From Roseibium hamelinense (GTDB lineage Bacteria; Pseudomonadota; Alphaproteobacteria; Rhizobiales; Stappiaceae), in assembly GCF_007830545.1 (NCBI RefSeq), contig NZ_VLLF01000003.1, positions 310,001 through 374,000 on the forward strand: a stretch of DNA of 64,000 nucleotides, read 5' to 3'. Each line of letters begins with the position of its first letter. Position 1 is the stretch's first letter. The notes under the pieces were generated by a model, which was not told the origin of the DNA, made no database searches, and saw only the letters and a list, made by a program, of their open reading frames with translations. This document shows positions 16,951 through 24,495 of this stretch, in pieces. A program made the translations under genes and the position numbers.

Positions 16951-18702
16951 ATGAACGTTTTCGTTCCTTCGACATATTCAGCAGACTTTCCGGCCACCCT
17001 CGATCGGAATGCGCTCAAGGGCGTAAAGGTAACCTTTATCAACATGCCTATTCGCGAGCAGGCGCGGCCGAACAACCCGCCGCTCGGCCCGGCGCTGCTT
17101 GCAGCACGACTGAGGGAATACGGCGCAGAGCCCTCCATCATCGACCTGAACATTTATCGGGTCCAAGATGAGAGTGCGGCAGCGCGTGGTCTGGAATTCG
17201 GCCGAACACTGAGTTTTTCTGAAGCGCGCGGACTGATAGAGCGGACGTTGGCGAAAACCGGCAGCCAGCATGTGATTGGTTTTTCCGGCCTCATAACAAC
17301 ACTGTCTTGGCAAATTGAAGTTGCTAAAATGGTTCGTGAGTTAGATCCCGACGCCATGCTTCTCAGCGGTGGCGGTCTTGCGACCCAATTCCGCAAGGAT
17401 CTATTTGACTGGATCCCCGAACTGGATGCGATCGCACACAGTGAGGGTGACGATGTCATTCTCAAAATCGGGCATGACGCGAAGGTGTTGCGCGAATTTG
17501 GGTTCCCCCGCGCCTACACAAGCGGGCGTTTGGCGCCGTTTTTCCACGAAGAGCGTGATGGTCGTCCCCGCTTTTTCTACCATGGTGGCCGGTCTCCCGA
17601 CCTGGATGCCTTGCCATATCCGGCCTACGATCTTCTAGAGGAAGATGTCGATGGCTTCCGCGTCCTGGATAGTTATTTGTCTGTTCCTGTGTGGGGAGGT
17701 TCTGCCAAGAACTCTTCTGCGACCGGCTTTGAGATGAAGCGGTCCATTTCGACAGTCTCCAGCCGCGGATGCCCTTTCGCGTGCAAGTTCTGCTTTCGAG
17801 GGGCACAGGGCGAGCGAAATTACGGCGTCCGGAGTGCTCACGACCTTGCCAGAGAGTTCATGGACTACAAGAGCCGCTATCAAGTCGATTTCATTGGCTT
17901 GATGGACGACAATTTCATGGTGTCGCCAAAACGGATCAGTGAGTTGGCAGATATCCTCGAACCTTTGGCGAAAGCTGGTGAGATCCGTTGGGGGGCTCAT
18001 GGCCGGCTGGACGAAGCAGCCGATCTGCGGCCTGACCGGTCGACCGGCGGTTATCGCCAAGTTACCCCCCGCCGTGTCGATGACATGGCCCGCGCGGGCT
18101 GCGTTTACATCGGATTTGGTGCGGAGAGTGCCTCACCCAAAGTTCTCGATGACATGGGCAAGGGCGGTTTCATGCTGTCTTGCGGCACGGAAACCATACA
18201 AGGCTACGAGTTTCCCCGCGCCATGACGCAGGGCATGCGCAATACCCTAAATGCGGGCATCCATGGCAATTGCACATGGATCATGGGGTATCCTGACGAA
18301 CGGCTTCAGGACCTTCAGACGAGTCTCGCATTTATCAAGTGGCAACAGGAACTTGCAACCGAAGGACTGATGCCGGGTACGCCGGAATATGATGTTGCCT
18401 TCGCGTCGATCAACACGTCGGTGTTCACAGCTACCGCATATCCGGGCACGGAAATGTTCCAGCACCAGAAAGTAAGGCACATCCTTTCTGAAGTATTTGA
18501 TCTGAAGTTTGATCCCAATACGCATCAGCCGGTCATGGATGATAATTTCAAAAATTATGTCCTTGAATTGAACGACGCGACAAAGATGATCACCAACAAA
18601 TCCGGCAGGCCGTTGAACTTCAGCGCCATGCCTGACGATCAGTTTGTGGAAGTAAGAGAGAAACTGGATGCGCGGAATTTCGATGCTGTCCTTGGATTTT
18701 AA
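16951..18702 (+). CDS. B12-binding-type radical SAM protein
   Basis: 583 residues. The N-terminal ~25-140 resemble a cobalamin-binding domain (VTFINMPIREQARPNNPPLG, LLAARLREYGAEPSIIDLN, and VIGFSGLITTLSWQIEVA). The radical SAM core carries the Fe4S4 cysteines Cys274, Cys278 and Cys281 in SSRGCPFACKFCFRG, and the later GCVYIGFGAESAS is the typical core strand. A classic DxHxxG cobalamin motif is not visible, so base-off B12 binding is uncertain. Class B relatives methylate unactivated carbons or rearrange substrates. The position opposite the NeuB-fusion operon points to tailoring of the cluster product. The ribosome site is weak. Confidence 0.85.
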   Translation: MNVFVPSTYSADFPATLDRNALKGVKVTFINMPIREQARPNNPPLGPALLAARLREYGAEPSIIDLNIYRVQDESAAARGLEFGRTLSFSEARGLIERTLAKTGSQHVIGFSGLITTLSWQIEVAKMVRELDPDAMLLSGGGLATQFRKDLFDWIPELDAIAHSEGDDVILKIGHDAKVLREFGFPRAYTSGRLAPFFHEERDGRPRFFYHGGRSPDLDALPYPAYDLLEEDVDGFRVLDSYLSVPVWGGSAKNSSATGFEMKRSISTVSSRGCPFACKFCFRGAQGERNYGVRSAHDLAREFMDYKSRYQVDFIGLMDDNFMVSPKRISELADILEPLAKAGEIRWGAHGRLDEAADLRPDRSTGGYRQVTPRRVDDMARAGCVYIGFGAESASPKVLDDMGKGGFMLSCGTETIQGYEFPRAMTQGMRNTLNAGIHGNCTWIMGYPDERLQDLQTSLAFIKWQQELATEGLMPGTPEYDVAFASINTSVFTATAYPGTEMFQHQKVRHILSEVFDLKFDPNTHQPVMDDNFKNYVLELNDATKMITNKSGRPLNFSAMPDDQFVEVREKLDARNFDAVLGF

Positions 18703-19112
18703 CGCAGAATCACGATGACCAGGAACACTGTCGCGGTTTCCTCTTGGTGTTTTGTGCAAGCAACTACCGTTTCTTCAGTGGGGAGGCCTAGTCTGGGCAG
18801 TGTGGAACCGGCTGAGGACATCCCGGGAGCTGAAGACACAATCCCCGCTCTTGGCGGCGTTCCGTGGCCGCAGGCGGTGGTCGCTTACCAAATACGAACC
18901 GCAGGTCTCTGCGGCATTGGACAACGAACGTGCAGCCACGAGCTCAATCCACCGACCTCTTTGTCAGACAATGCCGTTTTCTTCGAAGCTTGCTGAGCCG
19001 AAGACAGGTCGCATTCGGGCCAGTTGGACCTGACCGAGCGAAGAGTGGGGCTATCTTGGTGTGATCTGCCTCGCCCTGTCCTCAGATACGAAGTGCCGAA
19101 AGGTTGTTTTTG
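18703..19112. other. unexplained intergenic stretch
   Basis: About 410 bases separate the radical SAM and methyltransferase genes, which lie on the same strand. Overlapping open frames exist in all forward frames (for example 18752-19033) but none has a convincing start or known motif. The stretch is G/C-richer than the genes around it, so it could be the remnant of a lost gene. Its Arg/Trp-rich reading around 18790-18880 is not recognisable. Confidence 0.4.
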
Positions 19113-19802
19113 ATGAATGCAAACATACTCAAGCGTGGTGGTGGAGACATCGAGCGTCTTTTCCTCAAGGACAAGACCTTTCGGTCCCAAACCGGGCAGG
19201 TTGTGGAGGTGAAGGCCACCGATATCCCCGGCATCGACATGCAAGACACAATCGCCCGTCACAAGGCGCGGTATATGCAAGTGGGTCTGTTTTGCAGACC
19301 GGGATTGAAAGTTTTGGATTTTCCCTGCGGAAGCGGCTACGGATCTGAGGTTTTGTGCGCCCTCGGCGTCACTTATCGTGGAATGGATATTGACGCCCTT
19401 TCAGTCGAATACGCACAAAAGGTCTATGGAACGGATCAAAAAACCTTTTTAAACGGAGATCTCAAACAGCCAAATCTGCAAAACGAAACATATGATGTTA
19501 TCGGGTGCATAGAGGGTCTTGAGCATATTGAGCTTGAATTTCAAAATGCATTGATTGCTTCTTTTCGGGATGCGCTGAGGTCTGGCGGCGTCCTGGTTGT
19601 CAGCAGTCCGGTTGCGCAGACTGGGGTTTCAGGGCCCAATCCAGATAATCCCCATCATTTGGGAGAGCTTACCAAGCCAGATTTTATCGCTCTTTTGCAT
19701 CGCCATTTCAAACCGGAGAGTGTTGAAGTCGTCACCCATAGAGCGCGGCTGACAATCGGTGTTGAAACAGAATGCCTGTATGGGATTTGTCACAACACCT
19801 GA
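19113..19802 (+). CDS. class I SAM-dependent methyltransferase
   Basis: 229 residues. SAM-binding motif I is VLDFPCGSGYGSEVL, preceded by a helical N-terminal segment (TIARHKARYMQVGLF). The acidic motif II is MDIDALSVEYAQ, and the region GCIEGLEHIELEFQNAL with SGGVLVVSSP gives motifs III and IV of Methyltransf_11/23-type enzymes. The start at ATG 19113 is 9-10 bases after AAAGG; an upstream TTG is less likely. A role in methylating a sugar or glycan precursor is inferred from its neighbours. Codon usage is AT-richer than in housekeeping genes of the window. Confidence 0.88.
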   Translation: MNANILKRGGGDIERLFLKDKTFRSQTGQVVEVKATDIPGIDMQDTIARHKARYMQVGLFCRPGLKVLDFPCGSGYGSEVLCALGVTYRGMDIDALSVEYAQKVYGTDQKTFLNGDLKQPNLQNETYDVIGCIEGLEHIELEFQNALIASFRDALRSGGVLVVSSPVAQTGVSGPNPDNPHHLGELTKPDFIALLHRHFKPESVEVVTHRARLTIGVETECLYGICHNT

Positions 19803-20081
19803 GCGGTTTGATGCGTTTTAAATGCATTGCGCATTTTTGAGGTTTGCCGGTCGCTGATCAATGATCGGAAATCGGGCCGTAAAGATCATCTCATCAGGCA
19901 TGCGAAACCTCCCGGACTTTGGAATCATTGTTGACAGTATATGCACTAAAGGCATGCAGTACTTTTTTAACAACAACGACTATTCAGATGCCGACCATGT
20001 TCGGAACCGCCATGAGTCAGCTTCCGGGAAGTATAAAATAGTATTCGGTTGTATGTGTTATGCCGAATTGTCGGAGTTAAA

Positions 20082-20786
20082 ATGAAGAACATTGTTGCGA
20101 TGATTCCTGCCCGTGCAGGCAGTGAGGGTTTGCGAAACAAGAACATCAAACCGCTAAACGGACTACCACTCCTCGTACACAGCCTAAAACCTGCACTGGC
20201 GTGCAGCCGCATCTCGGCTGTCTATGTCAATAGCGATAACGACGAATATCTCGATATTGGCACGCAATACGGCGCCATTTCATACAAGCGCCCTGAAAGC
20301 CTCGGGCAATCTGACACCACGATGAAAGCTGTGGTGCAGGATTTCGTTCGGGGTCTGCGCGACGGTGGGGAGGACATCGATGCTGTCATAGTTTTGTATC
20401 CGACCTATCCATTCCGCTCGCCCGAGATGCTGGATGATATGATCCGTTTTTTCTGCGAGAATGCAGGGGGGCATAGTCTGATCGGTTTGAAACAGCCCGA
20501 TACCCACCCCTATCATTGTGTTGAAAAAACGCAGGAAGGCGGCGTGAAGTCCGCCATCCAATATGATGCGGACAAGTATTATCGACGCCAGGACTATCCC
20601 GAGTACTATCAAATGACTGCGCTTGCCATGGTCATTGGTGCAGACCACGTGGATGAGCTGAACGCAATGATGTTTTGTGACAAGACAGTCGGTTATGTTC
20701 TGCCTCATACGGTACGAACGGTCGACATCGACACAATTACCGAATTCCACTACGCCGAATTTTTGATCGAAAAAGGATACGTGTAG
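20082..20786 (+). CDS. acylneuraminate cytidylyltransferase-like nucleotidyltransferase (NeuA family)
   Basis: 234 residues of the CMP-sialate synthetase family, which activates nonulosonic acids or Kdo-like acids as CMP-sugars. The CTP-binding motif is IPARAGSEGLRNKNIKPL. Conserved downstream parts include VYVNSDNDEYLDIG, VVLYPTYPFRSPEMLDD and the C-terminal DIDTITEFHYAE metal-binding segment typical of the family. ATG 20082 follows GGAG by 5 bases. It is the natural partner of the NeuB-like synthase at 13931-16228. No other sugar-nucleotide genes sit between them, so the precursor must come from elsewhere. Confidence 0.9.
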   Translation: MKNIVAMIPARAGSEGLRNKNIKPLNGLPLLVHSLKPALACSRISAVYVNSDNDEYLDIGTQYGAISYKRPESLGQSDTTMKAVVQDFVRGLRDGGEDIDAVIVLYPTYPFRSPEMLDDMIRFFCENAGGHSLIGLKQPDTHPYHCVEKTQEGGVKSAIQYDADKYYRRQDYPEYYQMTALAMVIGADHVDELNAMMFCDKTVGYVLPHTVRTVDIDTITEFHYAEFLIEKGYV

Positions 20787-20804
20787 AAAAGGCGACGGCG
20801 GCGC

Positions 20805-20899
20805 CCTAACGTCAGAACCAGCCAGTTGGCTTTGAATTTACGCTTGGGTCGCGCTTGCGAAACTCTAGGTGAGTTCTTCTTCTGACTGGTTGCGTTAGG
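20805..20899. repeat. imperfect inverted repeat between convergent genes, attC-like in layout
   Basis: CCTAACG (20805-20811) pairs with CGTTAGG (20893-20899), AACCAG (20816-20821) with CTGGTT (20886-20891), and CAG (20823-20825) with CTG (20882-20884). Unpaired TCAG and single mismatches lie between the blocks. The ends resemble the R boxes of integron recombination sites (GTTAGGC on the right; CCCTAAC, one mismatch, on the left), and the ~95-base length is in range. It may equally be a terminator-like structure for the two convergent genes. Confidence 0.4.
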
Positions 20900-20919
20900 C
20901 CGTCGGCGCCCAGAGCGTT

Positions 20920-22785
20920 TTAGTCGGCGAAGCCCAGCCGCCGCATCCGCCGTTCGATCGAGGTGGTTTCCAATTCCCGCAACAGTTCTTGCCTCAGGCG
21001 GGGTGTCAGTGCCGAGGACGGTTTGTCCTCCTCAACGATCATGTAGCTCATCGAAGGATACCAAGGCGGACTTGGTTGGCCGCACAGAAGAGGCGCCTCG
21101 TGCCCACCAAATCTAATCGTGGGAACATCCAGACCACCGGAGATTTCTGCAGCGCTGGTGTTTGCGGACAAGACAATATCACAGATTGCGGTCACATTCG
21201 CTGCGCCCAGAATGTCGTCGAACAAATCGACCTCGTCTCCAAAGTCAAAGAACGCGCCCGGCAGTTTGTGTTTGAAGAAGTCGATTTCCTTTTGGACGGC
21301 AAGATATTGCAGGTTTACGAAAACAGCATCATCAATGCCTTCAATTACCCGGCAGATTTCGGGCGCTGACATGTAGTACCGGGCGCGATTGACACTCAGG
21401 TTTTTGGACCGCCAAGAGATGCCGACTATTTTTCGGTCTCCTATATCTCCAATCTTGCCGAGCAGTTGGCGAGCCTTCTCCTGGACGAAGCGATAGACCG
21501 GGTGAGGGGTGTCAGAGAAGTCTTTCAGGCTTCGGCGGAAAAAGCGCGCAAGATCAGTGATGTTTGCGTGAACTTCAAAATCGCTTCGGAGGGCTTTTTT
21601 GTTTTTGTCGAATTCCGCTGGCCTTACGAGCACATTCGGAAAGCTGTGTTGAAAGTACGCTTCGGACTTCTTTGAGACTTCGAATATTACCTTTTTTGCT
21701 CGGGCTTCCAGTTCAGGGATCATGGCGCCAGCCTTAAGGGCATCGCCCAGGCCTTGGTCTGTCCAAACAAGCACCGTTTTGTCCGAAATGTCCTCACCCT
21801 CCCACGCCGGGACGTCAAAGTAGCGGTGGTTGACCCCGGACTTTGGATCGTCGAAACGCTCGGGATGCAGGTCCCAGCCGTTTTCGAGATCACCAAGGGA
21901 AAGATAAGCCAGAGACATATTCCACTCGATGCCCTTGGCATCCGGCGGTGCAACGCGTTTGGCGTTCAAAAAGCTATCAAGTGCGCCCTGGGCATCGCCA
22001 AGCATAAGTTTGGTTACGCCGAGGGTGACGTGGCGGTGATAGTCTTTCGGATTTTCTTGAACTGCCCGTTCCGCGTACGGCAGTCCCGTATGGGACTTGG
22101 ACTCGCTGAACATGAGCCGTGCGACTTCGTGCAATACATCGCCGTGGTCAGGAAAGCGCCGAAGGGCTTCGCTCAGTTCGTATTCGCTTTCTTCATACTC
22201 TTTCAATTCCAAGCGGCACCGTGCCCGTTGAACATACGCATTGGCATTGTTCGGGTTTAACAAAATGCACTTGGAAAAGAAGACGAACGCTTTTTTGTTG
22301 TCTTTTTTCTGCCGCATCAAATGGCCGTAGTTTTCGTAGGCCTCGGCGAAATCCGGATCCTCGACAATGAGCGATTGAAAGATCTCTTCTGCTTCGTCTT
22401 GCCGGTCGAGATTGCTGTAACACACGCCAAGCAGACTGCGGGCTTGTTTGTGTTTCGGATCGAGTGACAAAGCCTTTTGAGTCACAGCAAGGATGCTGTC
22501 TGGGGCCGTATCTGGCATATCAACCATTGTTCTGGCCAGATTTGCGTAAAAAGTGGCTTGGTTCGGACTGATTTTGATCGCTTTCAAGATCGTGTCGAAA
22601 GCGCGCCGTGCATCGCCGTTTTGGCGGTAGGTGACGCCAAGCAAATGGAGGGCATCGGCATTGTTCGGAGTTTTCTTGAGAACCGACTTGTAGAGCCGCT
22701 GGGCCTTTTCGATTTCACCAGTTTGGTGAAGCTGGAGTGCCTCTTGCATCTTCTGCCGAAGCCCATCGGTTTGCTTGGTTGCCAT
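20920..22785 (-). CDS. TPR-glycosyltransferase, FlmG-like
   Basis: 621 residues. About 25-290 are tandem tetratricopeptide repeats (for example ADALHLLGVTYRQNGDARRA, AEAYENYGHLMRQKKDNKKA), and ~320-600 form a GT-B-type domain with DQGLGDALKAGAMIPELEA, GISWRSKNLSVNRARYY and SANTSAAEISGGLDVPTIRFG. This layout matches Caulobacter FlmG, which transfers CMP-nonulosonic acid onto flagellins, and more distantly O-GlcNAc transferases. The start at ATG 22785 follows GAGAGG; an upstream in-frame start at 22818 is less likely. It is convergent with the NeuA-like gene and would be the transferase of this cluster. No flagellin gene is in the window, so the acceptor is unknown. Confidence 0.82.
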   Translation of the reverse strand: MATKQTDGLRQKMQEALQLHQTGEIEKAQRLYKSVLKKTPNNADALHLLGVTYRQNGDARRAFDTILKAIKISPNQATFYANLARTMVDMPDTAPDSILAVTQKALSLDPKHKQARSLLGVCYSNLDRQDEAEEIFQSLIVEDPDFAEAYENYGHLMRQKKDNKKAFVFFSKCILLNPNNANAYVQRARCRLELKEYEESEYELSEALRRFPDHGDVLHEVARLMFSESKSHTGLPYAERAVQENPKDYHRHVTLGVTKLMLGDAQGALDSFLNAKRVAPPDAKGIEWNMSLAYLSLGDLENGWDLHPERFDDPKSGVNHRYFDVPAWEGEDISDKTVLVWTDQGLGDALKAGAMIPELEARAKKVIFEVSKKSEAYFQHSFPNVLVRPAEFDKNKKALRSDFEVHANITDLARFFRRSLKDFSDTPHPVYRFVQEKARQLLGKIGDIGDRKIVGISWRSKNLSVNRARYYMSAPEICRVIEGIDDAVFVNLQYLAVQKEIDFFKHKLPGAFFDFGDEVDLFDDILGAANVTAICDIVLSANTSAAEISGGLDVPTIRFGGHEAPLLCGQPSPPWYPSMSYMIVEEDKPSSALTPRLRQELLRELETTSIERRMRRLGFAD

Positions 22786-22935
22786 GCATGCCTCTCGTCC
22801 TGACCCACGCCCCGCCAATCCGGTTTTGGCGGCACGGAAGAATCAAATACAGGATAACAGGCCCAAGACGGGAATGTCAGTTGCGCGCAAGTGTTCCCAA
22901 GCTTTTCGGGGGTGTCCGTGACCGCTTTGAGGAAA

Positions 22936-23010
22936 TGGTGGGCGATACTGGGATTGAACCAGTGACCCCTGCCGTGTGAAGGCAGTGCTCTCCCGCTGAG
23001 CTAATCGCCC
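22936..23010 (-). tRNA. tRNA-Val (anticodon CAC)
   Basis: On the minus strand the gene begins GGGCGAT TAGCTCAG and ends ATCGCCC A with CCA encoded (22936-22938). The 7-bp acceptor stem is perfect, the anticodon stem is CTGCC/GGCAG with loop TTCACAC giving anticodon CAC, and the T-arm contains GGTTCAATCCC. It reads valine codon GUG. The 3' end faces the glycan cluster, the side where tRNA-targeting islands insert, though no integrase or repeated tRNA end is visible. Confidence 0.97.
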
Positions 23011-23115
23011 GTGTGAATGCTGATGTACGGTGTGCAGGTCTGCCCGGCAAGGCTCTGCAGGCAACAGTTCACAGCCCATCCAGCGGTGTGACACTCAGGG
23101 TGTTCCGCCGTCGCG

Positions 23116-23499
23116 CTAGGCTGCAAGCTTAATTACGCCAATGTCGCCACGATGTGGATCCTCGATCCAGGCAATCCGGCCGATGGAAGGGACATCAAAA
23201 GGTTCTTTCAAGACCCGTCCACCAGAAGCCACGGCGTTGCTCACGCAACTGTCGACATCATCAACACTTACATATCCAATCCAGCGGGGAAACGTGTCGA
23301 GCTTGGGCCAGTCGAGCATGGTCTCCACACCCGTGACCCCTGCGACCGGAACACCATTCTTGGTGAACAGGCAATAAGGGCTGTGGCCGCTGTCTGCCTT
23401 TTCAGACTGCCAACCAAGAACCGACTGGTAAAATGATTTCGCCGCATCCACATCGTGCGTGACCAATTCAAACCAATGAAATGTTCCCGACGGTGTCAT
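23116..23499 (-). CDS. VOC-family (glyoxalase/bleomycin-resistance-like) protein
   Basis: 127 residues with two beta-alpha-beta-beta-beta modules: GTFHWFELVTHDVDAAKSFY with LGW in the first, and WIGYVSVDDVDSCVSNAVAS ending IAWIEDPHRGDIGVI in the second. This is the pattern of VOC proteins similar to the CFP-30B group. The start at ATG 23499 follows GAGG at 5 bases; 17 extra in-frame codons upstream are unlikely to be translated. The substrate is not predictable, and most such proteins are uncharacterised. It stands alone between the tRNA and the phosphatase gene. Confidence 0.88.
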   Translation of the reverse strand: MTPSGTFHWFELVTHDVDAAKSFYQSVLGWQSEKADSGHSPYCLFTKNGVPVAGVTGVETMLDWPKLDTFPRWIGYVSVDDVDSCVSNAVASGGRVLKEPFDVPSIGRIAWIEDPHRGDIGVIKLAA

Positions 23500-23714
23500 G
23501 ACGTCCTCAAAAGCTGTTCGGCGGTTTCCGCGCGCGAGGGCAGGGCTCAATCACCGCAACAGTATAATTGATATTGTCAATAATTCGTGTACCCGGCCAA
23601 CTTTGCGTTGTTGCGGTCTTGGTCCGGGTCTGACGCCCCTATGGTGACCTGCCATGTGCGCATTGCGCCCAATATCTTGCAGATCTGCGGCTGTGGAGGA
23701 ACGCGGGAGCGTTG

Positions 23715-24404
23715 CTAGGAAACTGGTGCGACCGGTGCCCGAAGCCCCAAGCTTTCCAAAGCGCCTGCAAGCTCGTCAAAATGAGAAATTATGCGGTCCG
23801 GACCAAGCTCTGAAACCGGCACCGGTGTGTATCCGAAGTCGACCGCAATGACCGGAATGCCTGCGGCTTTCGCGCCATTGATGTCCGCAATCGAGTCACC
23901 GATCATGACGGAGCCGTCCTGCACCGCGCCCGCCATAGCGATTGCTCCCAGGATCGGCTCGGCCTCCGGCTTTTTGGTGTCGAACGTATCGCCGCCGACC
24001 ACACTGTGAAAATGGTGGTGCATTTTCAGTTCTTCCAGCAAGCGGATAGCAAGGCGTTCCGTCTTGTTGGTGCAAACGGCCAACCGCCACCCGTCAGCCG
24101 CAAAGCGCTCCAGCGCGGCAATGACGCCTGGAAATGGCCGTGTGTGATCGGCAATATGAGCCGCGTAGGAGCTTAAAAATTCAGCATAGAGCGGAGCCAA
24201 CATATTTTCGGTCCAGGCGACCCCGTTTGCTTCCAGACCGCGTTGCAGCAGCACCTTTGCGCCCTGGCCGACCATGGAGCGCATGTCCTCAACTGGAACC
24301 ATGCCGTAGCCGGCGCGATCAAGGACAACATTCAAAGTGCGTGTCAGGTCTTCCATGGAAGAGACCAGCGTTCCGTCGAGATCGAATACGAGAGCAGGGG
24401 CCAA
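23715..24404 (-). CDS. gph: HAD-family phosphatase, phosphoglycolate phosphatase-like
   Basis: 229 residues. HAD motif I is VFDLDGTLVSS, motif II is AVCTNKT, motif III lies in TKKPEAEP, and motif IV is MIGDSIADINGAKAAG; a helical cap lies between motifs I and II. It probably removes 2-phosphoglycolate made during DNA repair or oxygenation, as in Gph. No ATG precedes the HAD motif within a plausible distance. I chose TTG 24404 because it puts the motif at residue 5, as usual in the family; a longer frame runs upstream into the chemoreceptor gene. The neighbouring chemoreceptor gene is on the same strand, 91 bases away. Confidence 0.87.
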   Translation of the reverse strand: MAPALVFDLDGTLVSSMEDLTRTLNVVLDRAGYGMVPVEDMRSMVGQGAKVLLQRGLEANGVAWTENMLAPLYAEFLSSYAAHIADHTRPFPGVIAALERFAADGWRLAVCTNKTERLAIRLLEELKMHHHFHSVVGGDTFDTKKPEAEPILGAIAMAGAVQDGSVMIGDSIADINGAKAAGIPVIAVDFGYTPVPVSELGPDRIISHFDELAGALESLGLRAPVAPVS

Positions 24405-24495
24405 GGCAAATCGTCCAGTTTTTAGATGAAGTTGGCTTTGCGTAGCTGCTTCGCACGACACAAACAAGACAGTTCTCAGCCTTCCGGCCTGCCGA

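Noticed and set aside
19861..20085. 74-codon frame whose stop overlaps the NeuA-like start as ATGA
   Set aside because: The overlap is attractive, but the start has no ribosome site and the protein shows no family features, so the ATGA may be chance.
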